A stretch of 64,000 bases of DNA, taken from assembly GCF_008704495.1 (NCBI RefSeq), contig NZ_CP023699.1:7192001-7256000 (forward strand). Reading direction: 5' to 3'. This DNA is from Streptomyces kanamyceticus. Lineage in GTDB: Bacteria; Actinomycetota; Actinomycetes; Streptomycetales; Streptomycetaceae. Every line of letters starts with the position of its first letter. Within the stretch, counting starts at the first letter, position 1. The notes beneath the pieces were generated by a model. That model was given only the letters and a program-made list of their open reading frames with translations. It was not told where the DNA came from and searched no databases. Made by a program: the position numbers and the translations under genes. Positions 46,480-55,561 of the stretch are shown here, in pieces.

Positions 46480-47201
46480 GGCACCAGGGCGACGAGGCGG
46501 CTGATCAGTTCGCCGAACGGCCCGTCGGCCGGTTCCGCGGCGAGGATGCCGCGCAGCACCTCCGCCATCTCCTCGTCGTACGCGGCGCTCACCGCGGCGA
46601 GCGCCGCGAAGTCGTGCACCAGCTGCAGTTCGAGCTCGGCGCGCGGGATGCGCCGTCCGTCCAGCCAGATCAGCGCCGTCGACTCGGCGAGCGACACCCA
46701 GGTACGCACGACGAGTTCGAGGCGGGCGGGCGGGTCCGTGATCCCCAGGTGCTTGAGGATCTCGTCGTACGCCGCCTGCCGCACCGAGTCGATCAGCGCG
46801 TTCGTCGTCGACGCCGTGTCGATCGAGCAGGCGCCGCCCGTGGAGACCGAGGAGACCGCGGGACCGCCGCGCATCAGCGCGGAGAAGCCGGGCCCGTGCT
46901 CGTCGACGAAGGCGAGGAAACGTCCCATCACGCGCAGCAGGCGCGCCCCGAGCGGCCCTTCGTGCGGCTCCACGAACCGCTCGGCCAGATCATCGGCCGC
47001 CCGGCGCAACGCCGCCTCGTACAGGCTGAGTTTGCCGGGGAAGTAGTGGTAGACCAGCGGGCGCGAGATGCCCGCGGCCGCTGCTATCTCGTCGATGGAG
47101 ACGTCGTCGGGAGAGCGGTGGCTGAACAGTTCGAGCGCGACCCCGATCAACTGCTGCCGCCGCTCCTCGACACCCATCCTGCGGCGCACCCCGGTAGTCA
47201 T
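46455..47201 (-). CDS. TetR family transcriptional regulator
   Basis: 248 aa. HTH at about residues 35-60 (VSIDEIAAAAGISRPLVYHYFPGKLSLYEAAL), then a helical domain of the larger TetR type with LRVMGRFLAFVDEHGPGFSALMRGG. It is the last gene of the minus-strand run diiron hydrolase-ferredoxin reductase-TetR, 74 bp after the reductase, and is a candidate regulator of it; relatives of this type often respond to fatty acids or acyl-CoA (family tendency, not seen in sequence). Confidence 0.9.
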   Translation of the reverse strand: MTTGVRRRMGVEERRQQLIGVALELFSHRSPDDVSIDEIAAAAGISRPLVYHYFPGKLSLYEAALRRAADDLAERFVEPHEGPLGARLLRVMGRFLAFVDEHGPGFSALMRGGPAVSSVSTGGACSIDTASTTNALIDSVRQAAYDEILKHLGITDPPARLELVVRTWVSLAESTALIWLDGRRIPRAELELQLVHDFAALAAVSAAYDEEMAEVLRGILAAEPADGPFGELISRLVALVPQASADLR

Positions 47202-47275
47202 GCGAACACCTTACCGAGCGGAACAGAACCGCCGACGAACCGGCCCCGTACGGCAGTTCACGCATCCGGCATGTC

Positions 47276-48346
47276 TCACATGTCCAGGACGATCCGCTCG
47301 CCGCGCGCCCGCGAGACGCAGATCAGCATCGAACCGTCCCGCTCCGCGTCCGTGAGCAGCTCGTCCCGGTGGTCGATCTCCCCTTCCAGGACCCGCTGTT
47401 GACACGTCCCGCAGAATCCCTGCGCGCACGAGTACGCGGTGTCGGGCAGCTCGGCGCGGACGGCGGCCAGCACCGTGGAGTCGGCGGGCACCGCCACCGT
47501 GCGTCCGCTGCGCCGCAGTTCGACCTCGAAGGCGGTGTCGCCGTCCGTGACGGCGCGCGGCGCGAACCGCTCCAGGTGCAGCGTGCAGTCCGCGGGCAGC
47601 GCCGCGGCGACGGCGTCCATGAGCGGCTCGGGGCCGCACACGTGCACCGCGGTGCCCGGCGCGCTGTCGGCCAGGAAGGCGGCCGGATCGGGCAGCCCGT
47701 CCTCGTCCTGCGCGACGACGGTGACCCGCTCGCCCGCGGGCCCGCCGAGCTTCTCGACCTCTTCGAGGAACGGCATCGAGGCCCGCGAACGCCCCCCGTA
47801 CAGCAGCCGCCAGTCCGCCCCCGCCGCCTCGACGGCCCGCAGCATCGGCAGGATCGGGGTGATCCCGATGCCGCCCGCCACGAAGACGTACGACGGCGCG
47901 TCGGCGAGCGGGAAGCGGTTGCGCGGCCCGCGCACCTCCACCTCGACGCCCTCCCGCAGCTCCTCGTGCACCTCGCGCGAGCCGCCCCTGCCGCCCTGCT
48001 CGGCGGGGATCAGCCGGGTCGCCACGGTGTACGAGGAGGAGTCCTCGGGGTCGCCGCAGAGCGAGTACTGCCGCACGAGCCCGGACGGCAGGACGAGGTC
48101 CAGATGGGCGCCCGGCTGCCACGCGGGCAGGCGCTCGCCCGTGAGGCGCAGCTGGACGACGCCGTCGGCGACGCTCTCGTGCCGGGCCACGCGCAGCCGC
48201 AGCGCACGCGAGCGCGGCTGCCCGGAGACCGGCTCCGCGAGGGCGGGCAGCGGCCACAGCGGGGAGGCGTCGATGCGGCGGCGCATGGCCCGCCGGGTGA
48301 GCAGGGCGACGCCCGCGACGAGGACGACGGTGCGGATGCGGGGCAT
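47276..48346 (-). CDS. Ferredoxin-NAD(P)H oxidoreductase, PDR/VanB type
   Basis: 356 aa, three domains in order: flavin domain (about 50-150, LVRQYSLCGDPED), NAD(P) domain (about 155-255, VFAGGIGITPILPML, HVCGPEPLMDAV) and a C-terminal plant-type [2Fe-2S] ferredoxin (CAQGFCGTCQ with a final Cys in LICVSRARG). It passes electrons from NAD(P)H to an oxygenase. Its start lies 1 bp after the stop of the upstream diiron-type gene, so that protein is the probable partner. A hydrophobic N-terminus (TVVLVAGVALLTRRAMRRR) may tether it to the membrane. Confidence 0.92.
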   Translation of the reverse strand: MPRIRTVVLVAGVALLTRRAMRRRIDASPLWPLPALAEPVSGQPRSRALRLRVARHESVADGVVQLRLTGERLPAWQPGAHLDLVLPSGLVRQYSLCGDPEDSSSYTVATRLIPAEQGGRGGSREVHEELREGVEVEVRGPRNRFPLADAPSYVFVAGGIGITPILPMLRAVEAAGADWRLLYGGRSRASMPFLEEVEKLGGPAGERVTVVAQDEDGLPDPAAFLADSAPGTAVHVCGPEPLMDAVAAALPADCTLHLERFAPRAVTDGDTAFEVELRRSGRTVAVPADSTVLAAVRAELPDTAYSCAQGFCGTCQQRVLEGEIDHRDELLTDAERDGSMLICVSRARGERIVLDM

Positions 48347-48347
48347 G

Positions 48348-49253
48348 TCAGACGGCGCCCTTCTCGGCGGCGGTGGCGGCGGGCGAGGAGGCGAGGTAGG
48401 CGACGGCCTGCGCCGTGCTGCCCTCCTGGGAGGGGTGGTAACTCCGGCTCAGATAGCGGGGGATGGACCGGATCATGGCGCCGGTGGAGGGCAGGGTCCC
48501 CGCGCGCCCACTGCGGTAGAAGGCTTTGAAGCTCGCGTGGCCGTCGACGAGCGTCGGGTCGTTCTCCATGAAGAACCGCGCCCCGCGCTGCCACAGGAAG
48601 ACCAGCGCGCTGAAGGCGGTGGCCCAGGTCCTCGCCCGGCGCCGGTAGCCCCCGTCGACGTGCATGAACAGCTCGAAGGCGACGGAGCGGTGCTCGACCT
48701 CCTCCGCGCCGTGCCAGCGCAGCAGGTCCAGCATGGTCGGGTCGGCGCCCCTGCGGTCCAGCTCGTCGGCGTTGAGCACCCAGTCGCCGAGGAAGGCGGT
48801 GTAGTGCTCGATGGCCGCGATGATCGCGACCCGCTCCATCAGCCACCACTCGCGCGCCTTGCCGGGCGGCAGCGTCCGGTCGCCGAGCAGCTTCTCGAAG
48901 AGCCAGTCGACCTGCGCGGTGTACGGCGTCGGGTCGAGCCCCTGCTCCTTGAGGTGCGGCAGGACCTCGTCGTGGGCCTGCGAGTGCATGGCCTCCTGGC
49001 CGATGAACCCGATCACGTCCTCGCGCAGCCGCTCGTCGCGGATGAGCGGGAGCACCTGCTTGTAGACGTGCACGAACCAGCGCTCGCCCGCGGGCAGGAG
49101 CAGGTGCAGCACATTGATGGTGTGCGTGGTGAACGGGTCGTTCGGGAGCCAGTGGAGCGGTGTCTTCTCCCAGGAGAAGGAGACGTTGCGTGCCTTGAGC
49201 GGTATGTGCTCGGACGCGAGGGGCTTGGGCGCCCGGCCCTGCGTATTAGACAT
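48348..49253 (-). CDS. Metal-dependent hydrolase (PF10118-like), probable diiron enzyme
   Basis: 301 aa, mostly helical. Three acidic/His motifs resemble a ferritin-like diiron site: FIGQEAMHSQAHDE (about 95), ERVAIIAAIEHYTA (about 155) and WHGAEEVEHRSVAFE (about 195). Proteins of this family are annotated as predicted metal-dependent hydrolases without proven function. Tight coupling to a ferredoxin reductase argues for an oxygenase or hydroxylase rather than a hydrolase. The ATG (MSNTQGRAPKP) is used; the longer in-frame start runs back into the neighbouring gene. Confidence 0.85.
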   Translation of the reverse strand: MSNTQGRAPKPLASEHIPLKARNVSFSWEKTPLHWLPNDPFTTHTINVLHLLLPAGERWFVHVYKQVLPLIRDERLREDVIGFIGQEAMHSQAHDEVLPHLKEQGLDPTPYTAQVDWLFEKLLGDRTLPPGKAREWWLMERVAIIAAIEHYTAFLGDWVLNADELDRRGADPTMLDLLRWHGAEEVEHRSVAFELFMHVDGGYRRRARTWATAFSALVFLWQRGARFFMENDPTLVDGHASFKAFYRSGRAGTLPSTGAMIRSIPRYLSRSYHPSQEGSTAQAVAYLASSPAATAAEKGAV

Positions 49254-49314
49254 GGTGTCAATGTACTGATGGGTAGTCGTGGGGGTACAGGGGTCTGCGG
49301 CGGGAACTTTGCGC

Positions 49315-51243
49315 CTACCGCAAGGTGGCCACCTTCCGGCCGTCCGCCAGCTCGCCACTGAGCCGGGCCCGGGTGGCCCGCTCCGTCCGCACGGCGAGCA
49401 CGTGGCCGCTCACGCGCTCGCCGCCGGACGCGGTGATGGACGTGACCTCCTTGCTGCCCGCGCCGAGCAGGTACCAGTTCCCGGCCCGCGACTTCCACAG
49501 GACGCCCGCGAGGACCAGCGGATCCCTGCCGCCGCACGCCGGCGAGTCCTCGGCCTTCGCCGCGACCGCCCCGGCGGGGCCCGACGTCTGGAACTGCGCG
49601 AGGATCCGGCTGCCGCCGCCCTGCCAGGTGTCGGCGCGCGTGCAGACCCACTCGGCGGCGCCGTTGGCCTCGGGCAGCGCCTGACGGGCGTACGCCCAGG
49701 AGTTCACGGACCGTACGCCGTGCGAGCGCACCGAGGCGAGGGAGCACGCGGACTTGGCCCACTGCGCGGGCGACGCCTCGCGCGGGGCTCCCGGCCGTCC
49801 CGATGTGAGGTGCGCCGGGACGAGTTCCCCGAGGTCGGTCGACATCCGGACCGTGCCGGAGTTGTCGCGCAGCCGCAAGGCGTTCCACGAGGTGCAGTCG
49901 CGGGCGGTCGCCGGACTGGCGAAGGGGTCGGTGACGCCGTCCGCCGAACGGTGCAGGGACAGCCCCTTCGCGGCGGGCTTCAGCAGATCGCTCACCGATG
50001 CCGAGCCGATCCAAGGAGCGGTGAGATAGCGGACGTTGCCGTCCGCGCGGCTGACCACCACGGCGTTCGCCTCCGCGCCGGTCGCGCCGTCCACCCGCGC
50101 GAAGTCCAGGGCGGCGCCGCTCGTGCCCTCCTTCGGCTCCGCGTACCGGGCGATGCGCTGCCCGTCGTAGAGCAGGACGACGCGGGTCTCGTCCACCACA
50201 CCGGCGAAGAGCAACTGCGGGGGCCCCGGCGGCGCCCCCGCCGCGGTGCCCGGCGTGGCGGAGACCTGAACGGACTCGCCGGGCCGCGCCCACACGGCGA
50301 GCGCGCGCCGCAACAGCGCTCGATCGCCGACGAGATCGCCCCGCGCGGGCCACACGGAGAAGTCCGTCCGCGCCGAACGCTTCCACGAACTCGCGGTGGC
50401 GGTCGTCAACTTGCCCGGATCCAGGGCGGCCTGGCCCGCCGGATTGCGGGCGTACGGCGGGGCGGCGGCGCCGTCCGGACTCCATCCCTCACCGGGCAGC
50501 CCGAGCAGCGCGCCGCACACCAGCGCGGCCGCGGCCGCCACGCCCGCGGCCTTCATGTGCTGCCTGCGCCGCATCAGATCGGTCGGCCGCGCGTGCAGCG
50601 AACAGGGGTCGAACTCCGGCGACTCCAAGAGCCCGTACCCGGCCTCGACGCCGTCCGCCTCCGCCAGCGCGTCACCGGGGTCCGCGCAGCCCGCCGCGCA
50701 GAGCACGTCGAACACGGCGGAGTCGTCGAGCCGCTCCAGGCCGCGCAGCACGTACGCGGCGCGTGCGGAGCCGGACAGCGCGGAGAGCCGCTGGTCCAGG
50801 TCGAGTTCATCGGCGCCGCCGGACCGCGGGAAGAGCCGCAGCCCCCACACCTGCGGAAGCAGCGGCGGCAACTGGGACCGCTTGGGCCACGCCTTCCGCT
50901 TCAGCGGCAGTCCGGCCTCCAGCGCGGTACGCACCACCCGCAGCCGTACGTAGGCGTAGCCCGGGTCGCCGTTGCGCCGCTCACGGGCACCGTGCTGCGC
51001 GGGGAGGACGACCTCGTCCCCCGACTTCCTGCCGCGCGGCAGGGCGCGCTGCGCGAGGGCGTGAGCGGTCAGCACCCGGCGATTGCGCCCGAGGCTCGGC
51101 GGCAGCACCAGGTAGGCGATCCTGACGAGCCGTGGGTAGTGCTCGACGAGGGCGGCTTCGGCCTGTTCCACGTCTACAGGGGCGCTGGCGCTGTTCCGGG
51201 GCTGGGGATGGGGCTTGGGGTGGGTCTGCGCTTTCGACGACAC
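49315..51243 (-). CDS. Sigma-factor-like N-terminus joined to a membrane-anchored domain, unknown function
   Basis: 642 aa. Residues about 25-75 (VEQAEAALVEHYPRLVRIAYLVLP) and 145-205 (LDQRLSALSGSARAAYVLRGLERLDDSAVFDVLCAAG) resemble sigma-70 regions 2 and 4, but no clear DNA-contact helix is seen. A single transmembrane helix follows at about 232-250 (GVAAAAALVCGALLGL). The remaining 390 residues would be extracytoplasmic, rich in beta structure, with several Cys (ACSLASV, EWVCTRAD, DSPACGGRD). The architecture looks like a degenerate sigma factor turned into a membrane sensor. I know similar hypothetical proteins in Streptomyces but no function. Confidence 0.8.
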   Translation of the reverse strand: MSSKAQTHPKPHPQPRNSASAPVDVEQAEAALVEHYPRLVRIAYLVLPPSLGRNRRVLTAHALAQRALPRGRKSGDEVVLPAQHGARERRNGDPGYAYVRLRVVRTALEAGLPLKRKAWPKRSQLPPLLPQVWGLRLFPRSGGADELDLDQRLSALSGSARAAYVLRGLERLDDSAVFDVLCAAGCADPGDALAEADGVEAGYGLLESPEFDPCSLHARPTDLMRRRQHMKAAGVAAAAALVCGALLGLPGEGWSPDGAAAPPYARNPAGQAALDPGKLTTATASSWKRSARTDFSVWPARGDLVGDRALLRRALAVWARPGESVQVSATPGTAAGAPPGPPQLLFAGVVDETRVVLLYDGQRIARYAEPKEGTSGAALDFARVDGATGAEANAVVVSRADGNVRYLTAPWIGSASVSDLLKPAAKGLSLHRSADGVTDPFASPATARDCTSWNALRLRDNSGTVRMSTDLGELVPAHLTSGRPGAPREASPAQWAKSACSLASVRSHGVRSVNSWAYARQALPEANGAAEWVCTRADTWQGGGSRILAQFQTSGPAGAVAAKAEDSPACGGRDPLVLAGVLWKSRAGNWYLLGAGSKEVTSITASGGERVSGHVLAVRTERATRARLSGELADGRKVATLR

Positions 51244-51314
51244 GTTCAGCTAAACGAGGGAATGGTGAGATGGTCACCTTGCCGGGCCCCTGGGCCTTGG
51301 GGGGAGCGACTACC

Positions 51315-51331
51315 CCGCCGCTTCGCGGCGG
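51315..51331. other. Short hairpin in the gap upstream of the sigma-like gene
   Basis: CCGCCGC-ttc-GCGGCGG, 7-bp perfect stem, within the 51244-51406 gap, which holds no gene. It may belong to the leader of the sigma-like gene or to the neighbouring repeat field. Confidence 0.5.
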
Positions 51332-51406
51332 ATGCGTGCCCACCCGCCCACCCGTATCTCCGCGACGGACCGTTCCTGTAGGAGCAACCCGCCTTGGGTT
51401 CGGCTG

Positions 51407-51524
51407 TGGGGCGGGGCCGCGGCGGTATGTCCGTCCTCGCCGTCCCAGGCGTACCGCCACGGCTTGGGCACCTCGGAACGAGGCCCCCAGTGCTCCGGGC
51501 GGACATACCGCCACGTCCCCTCAG
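51407..51524 (-). repeat. Dispersed inverted-repeat element, family 2, copy B
   Basis: Reverse complement of copy A (18798-18915) with about two differences in 118 bp. Arms GGCGGTATGTCCG and CGGACATACCGCC pair perfectly. It faces copy C, with a family-1 hairpin between them. Confidence 0.92.
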
Positions 51525-51562
51525 GCCGGGATGGCGGCTGCGGGCCGGTGGGGGTCCCGCCG

Positions 51563-51617
51563 CTGTGGGCAGGCGTGCCGCTGGGCGGCACGGGTGGGCA
51601 CAGCCCCCGGCGCCGAG
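51563..51617 (-). repeat. Dispersed hairpin repeat, family 1, copy II
   Basis: CTGTGGGCAGGC, then GTGCCGC-tgg-GCGGCAC (stem 51575-51591), then GGGTGGGCACAGCCCCCGG. Compared with copies I and III the stem has T-A replaced by G-C on both sides, so pairing is kept. Confidence 0.85.
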
Positions 51618-51693
51618 GGACGGGAACGGGAGCACAAAACACGGCGCGGGCGGGGGTGGGGACACCCCCACCGGCCCGCAGCCGCCCGCGCTC

Positions 51694-51812
51694 CCGAGGG
51701 GACGTGGGGGTATGTGCGAACGGAGCACAGTGGAGACCGGGGCAAGGAAGCAAGGCCAGTGGCCTCCGCCCCGGGATGGCGAGTACGCACATACCCCCGC
51801 GGCCCCGCCCCC
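51694..51812 (+). repeat. Dispersed inverted-repeat element, family 2, copy C (diverged)
   Basis: Same outer plan as copies A and B (GAGGGGACGTGG at the left, CGCGGCCCCGCCCC at the right) but the arms read GGGGGTATGTGCG and CGCACATACCCCC and the interior is different. Both arm changes relative to A/B are compensated on the opposite arm. The left flank (ccaccggcccgcagcc) is complementary to the flank of copy B. Confidence 0.88.
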
Positions 51813-51858
51813 AAGACGAAGACAAGGCGCAGACCCCAGCCCAAGGGAAACCCGCCAG

Positions 51859-54800
51859 CTACTCCACACGCCACCCGCTGAACTCCACCAGGCCCTTTCC
51901 CCCGTCACCCCCATTCGTCGCACTCATGAACAGCCCCACATCGACCCCGCCACCCCCAGCCCCCGGCACCGTCACCGACGCCACCGTCCGCCACGTCTCC
52001 CCGTCGTCCGTCGAGCAGGAACCCGTGAACACGCCCCCCGACCCCCGCGTCAACCGCAGCAGCACCGGGGCCTTGAGACCCGTGATCCGCTTGTACGTGT
52101 CCAGAGTGCCGTCGCCGTTCGTGTCGTACGAGAGCACTACGCCGTTGGCGGGCGTGACCGCGAGGTCGAGGAAGCCGGGGGAGCCGGGGGTCGCGAGGGA
52201 GTTGCGGGCGATCAGGCCTGCTCGGGCCCAGGGGCCCGTTGTCTCCTGGGAGTCGACGCGGATCGTCGCGGAGACGCCGGGGGCCAGAGCTCCCGTTCGG
52301 TACAGCGTTCCGAACTCCGTCGTTCCCTTCCACAGGTCCGCCCCGCCCCCGTGAATCGCGAACCGGCCCTCCAACTCCCCGAATACGGAGCCGTTGTTGG
52401 AGTAGGTCCGCCAGCCGTCGCTGAGAGGACCGGCTTCGTACAAGGAACCTTCCGCCACCGTACGTATCCGCGACTCTCCCTGCGGCCCGTACCGCACCGC
52501 GAGTTCGTACGGCAGCGGTCGCAGCGGACGGTCCAGTGGCGTCCCCGGCGTACGGACCCGCCAGGCGACCCGCCCGGTGCCGCCGGGCGCGACCCGGTCC
52601 AGGGAGACAGGGCCGGAGGGCTCCGCGTCGACGCCGGTCAGGTCGAAGTCGACGCGCCCCGTGGCGCGCAGGCCGTTGACGTTGCGGAAGAGCGCGGTGA
52701 CGCGCCCGTGTCCGCCGGGCGGCAGGGCGGGAGGGTCGGCCGTGACCTCCAGCGTGCCCTGGTAGGGCGCGCGGGCGAGTACGTCGCGGACCCGTGAAGC
52801 CGTCCGGTAGGCGTCGCCGACCGGCCGCAGCGGGTAGTTCTTGCGCTCGCGCGTCCACGGTTCCTCGGCCGCGAACCAGTCGACGGCCTTCGGCTCGCGC
52901 CCCGCGGCCATCGCGTCGGAGAGTTCGTCGAGCCACCGCTGCCACCGGGGGAGGTAGAAGTCGCCCGTGAGCCCGTGCCATTCGCGGTTGCCGTAGTCGT
53001 GGAGCTTGCCGCCCTCGGAGGTGTCGCGGCCGCCCCAGACGGTGACGAGGACCTTCGCGGTCCGCTCGAACTCGGCCCGTTCCGCGTCCGTCGTGCCCAT
53101 CCGTCTGGCCGCCTCGATCCAGGGCCCGACCAGGAAGGCGGGGACGGTCCCCGTCAGTTCCTCGCCGAGCCGCATCAACCGCAGCCACAGGGTGGACAGC
53201 GCGGCGAAGGAGGCCCGGTCCCCGCGGGCGTAGGCGCGCCGCAGCTGCGGCAGGAGCTGGCGGCTGCGGTGGGCGAGGGCCTGGCGGGCCACGTCCACCA
53301 GGTCGTACCGGTAGGCGGCGCTGCCCCGCAGCGGCCCGCGCACCCCGAGCAGCCCGGCGAACGCGGCGTCGAAGCGCCCGGGGTCGTAGGTGAGGGCGCG
53401 CGGCGCGTACTCGGCGGCGCGGTTGGCCGCGAGGTCGGGGCGGGCGGCGAACAGGGAGTCGTGGGCGTCGCTGCGCTCGACGGCGGTGTGCTGGTAGGCG
53501 GTGTCGTTGAGCGCGCGCCAGGCGGCCCGCGCGTCGTGGTCGGCTCCGCCGTAGCGGAAGTCGGCGTACGAGGAGAACCAGTCGGCGCGGTCCACCACGG
53601 TCTTCGTCCAGGCCAGTTCGGAGAAGAGCTCGAAGGCGGCGGGGTCGCGGTCGGTGGCCTCGGGCATGAACGCGGTGCCCACCAGGGCGCTGTTCGCCTT
53701 GTCGCGCCAGGCGAAGAACCGCTCGTTCCAGAGGTGGGTGCGGGCGCCGATCGTGGTGCGTCCGCCGAAGTTGGGGATGGTGCCGAAGGCGTACGGGGTG
53801 CCGCCCCAGTCCTTCTCCCGGTCGGTGACGCTCGCGTACCGGTCGGACACCCCGTCGACGATGAGCATCCGCTTCTTGTCGACGGCGTCCAGGAGCGCGG
53901 GCAGGGGGTTGGCCTCCCAGCCGAGGATGACCCAGGTGGCGCCGGGCCGCGCGGTGCGCAGGGCCTTCTCCACGCCGCGCGCGGCGTCGGGCACGGGTAC
54001 GTCACCCGCGGTGCCGCCCTCGTGGAGCAGGTCCATCTTGAAGTGCGAGGCGGGGCCGAAGAGCTGTTCCTGGTGACGGTAGAAGGAGGCGGCGACCTTG
54101 GCGAAGGCCGAGGTGCGCGGGTCGAGCCAGTCGGGCCGCTTGAAGCCGTGCCAGACGCCCTGCGGCACGACGCGGGCGTCACCGCCGTTGCGCTGGACGA
54201 ATCCGTCGGGCACGTTCCCGTAGTAGCCGGGGAGCACCGGCGCGATGCCCAGCGAGCGCAGTCGTCGCACGATGCGTTGCCCCAACTCGACGCGGTTGGC
54301 GATGAGTTGGGCGGAGAGCGGCCCGCCGTATCCGGAGAGGTTCTGCAGCAGCCACCACGGCTGGTGCGAGGGCGCGGGCAGCCAGGCCCTGGCCTCGGCG
54401 TCGGTGTAGCCGAAGTCCTTGAGCACGCGGTGGTAGACGGCTTCGGCGCCCGCGATCACCAGGACTTCGTTGCAGCCGTGCAGGGCGAGTACGTCGATCA
54501 TCCGCTCCCAGTACGCCCAGTCGGCGTACGGCGCGGTGTACCCGTCGTTGGTGTCGTTGAGGGCGAAGCGGTGGGGGAGCGAGGTGGAGCGTGCGAGTGG
54601 CCTGGCGGGTGCTGGCAGTCGGGTCGGCAGGTTCAACTGGCTGCCGTTCCAGGTGATGTGGGCGCCGCACACGTACTTCAGGTACCAGTGGACGCCGGTG
54701 AGCAGCACCGCGGGCGTGGTGCCCGACACCTCGATCCGTCCGGTGGTCCCGGTGACCCGGAAGCGGTCCTCGTGGTCGCGCGCCGCGACGAGTCTGAGAC

Positions 54801-54990
54801 GGATCTGGTCCGCGTGGTGCGGCAGGAGTCTGTTGAGTGCTGAGCGCGCGGAATCCGTATCGAAGGCAGGGCCCCCGGCGGGTTCACCGGGCCCGGCGGC
54901 GTGGGCCGGCGGCGACATCGCGCCGACGGCGGCGCCGAGGCCGAGCGCTCCTGCGGTGCCGAGCACGGTACGGCGGGACGGATCGGACAT
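51859..54990 (-). CDS. Secreted alpha-N-acetylglucosaminidase (GH89, NAGLU-like)
   Basis: 1043 aa. A twin-arginine signal (SRRTVLGTAGALGLGAAVGA, cleavage near AHAAG) leads into the GH89 fold: an N-terminal small domain (about 40-130), a catalytic barrel with WAYWERMIDVLALHGCNEVLV, PALLDAVDKKRMLIVDG and the acidic LHEGGTAGDVP and FMPEATDRDP segments, then a helical domain with LYLPRWQRWLDELS. The last 250 residues add beta domains, including a concanavalin-like module (GRFAIHGGGADLWKG to VEFSGWRVE) probably binding glycans. GH89 enzymes remove terminal alpha-GlcNAc from host glycans such as mucins or heparan sulfate. The ATG has AGGAGGT at ideal distance. Confidence 0.92.
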   Translation of the reverse strand: MSDPSRRTVLGTAGALGLGAAVGAMSPPAHAAGPGEPAGGPAFDTDSARSALNRLLPHHADQIRLRLVAARDHEDRFRVTGTTGRIEVSGTTPAVLLTGVHWYLKYVCGAHITWNGSQLNLPTRLPAPARPLARSTSLPHRFALNDTNDGYTAPYADWAYWERMIDVLALHGCNEVLVIAGAEAVYHRVLKDFGYTDAEARAWLPAPSHQPWWLLQNLSGYGGPLSAQLIANRVELGQRIVRRLRSLGIAPVLPGYYGNVPDGFVQRNGGDARVVPQGVWHGFKRPDWLDPRTSAFAKVAASFYRHQEQLFGPASHFKMDLLHEGGTAGDVPVPDAARGVEKALRTARPGATWVILGWEANPLPALLDAVDKKRMLIVDGVSDRYASVTDREKDWGGTPYAFGTIPNFGGRTTIGARTHLWNERFFAWRDKANSALVGTAFMPEATDRDPAAFELFSELAWTKTVVDRADWFSSYADFRYGGADHDARAAWRALNDTAYQHTAVERSDAHDSLFAARPDLAANRAAEYAPRALTYDPGRFDAAFAGLLGVRGPLRGSAAYRYDLVDVARQALAHRSRQLLPQLRRAYARGDRASFAALSTLWLRLMRLGEELTGTVPAFLVGPWIEAARRMGTTDAERAEFERTAKVLVTVWGGRDTSEGGKLHDYGNREWHGLTGDFYLPRWQRWLDELSDAMAAGREPKAVDWFAAEEPWTRERKNYPLRPVGDAYRTASRVRDVLARAPYQGTLEVTADPPALPPGGHGRVTALFRNVNGLRATGRVDFDLTGVDAEPSGPVSLDRVAPGGTGRVAWRVRTPGTPLDRPLRPLPYELAVRYGPQGESRIRTVAEGSLYEAGPLSDGWRTYSNNGSVFGELEGRFAIHGGGADLWKGTTEFGTLYRTGALAPGVSATIRVDSQETTGPWARAGLIARNSLATPGSPGFLDLAVTPANGVVLSYDTNGDGTLDTYKRITGLKAPVLLRLTRGSGGVFTGSCSTDDGETWRTVASVTVPGAGGGGVDVGLFMSATNGGDGGKGLVEFSGWRVE

Positions 54991-55101
54991 GTGTACCTCC
55001 TGTGTTGAAGGACCCGGCGCACGGTATCCGCGTGGCCCGAGGTGCTCAACGGTGCGGAAGAAGATGGCGAGTTCGGCTCGCCGGAAGGGTCTGGTGGGAC
55101 G

Positions 55102-55551
55102 ATGAGGGCAGCGCGAAGCGCGCTTTTGGGCATGGCGATGGGAGTGCTGCTTGCGGTGGCGGGGTGCGGCTCGGACGGTGACGACACACCGGATACGGCG
55201 AGCGGCAGCCTGGAGCAGCTGGCGGCCAGGGCGCGGTGCAGGCCCGAGGTCCAGACGGACGCGGCCGAACTGCGGCAGGCCACCTGTGACAACGGTGCCC
55301 GGCACTACGTGTTCGTAACCTTTACAAACGCCCGTGGCCAGGCCGAATGGCTCGACGAGGCGAACGATTACGGGGGCACGTACCTCGTCGGCACCAGCTG
55401 GGTCGCGGTCGGCGGTGCCCAGGACATCTCGGCGCTGCGCAAGCGGCTCGGCGGAACCGTGGTGGCCGCCGCCGGAATGCACGGGCACGGCGGCGGCCAC
55501 CAGGGTGGGGGAGCGGGGATGGAGATGGGGGTGGGGATGGGGAGGGGTTGA
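55102..55551 (+). CDS. Small putative lipoprotein
   Basis: 149 aa. Signal peptide with lipobox LLAVAGCGSD (Cys about residue 22). The mature part holds two further Cys (ARARCRPEV, RQATCDNGA) and a conserved-looking beta segment HYVFVTFTNARGQAEWLDEA; the C-terminus is Gly/Met/His-rich (GMHGHGGGHQGG). Function unknown. Divergent from the GH89 gene across 111 bp and convergent with the DUF1996 gene. Confidence 0.8.
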   Translation: MRAARSALLGMAMGVLLAVAGCGSDGDDTPDTASGSLEQLAARARCRPEVQTDAAELRQATCDNGARHYVFVTFTNARGQAEWLDEANDYGGTYLVGTSWVAVGGAQDISALRKRLGGTVVAAAGMHGHGGGHQGGGAGMEMGVGMGRG

Positions 55552-55561
55552 GGGTGGGTGG

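Noticed and set aside
51332..52797. Open frames of 340 and 467 codons on the + strand over repeat copies B and C
   Set aside because: They run through the structured repeats and then antisense to the GH89 gene; they have no ribosome site, and the similar peptides across copies arise from nucleotide identity of the repeats.
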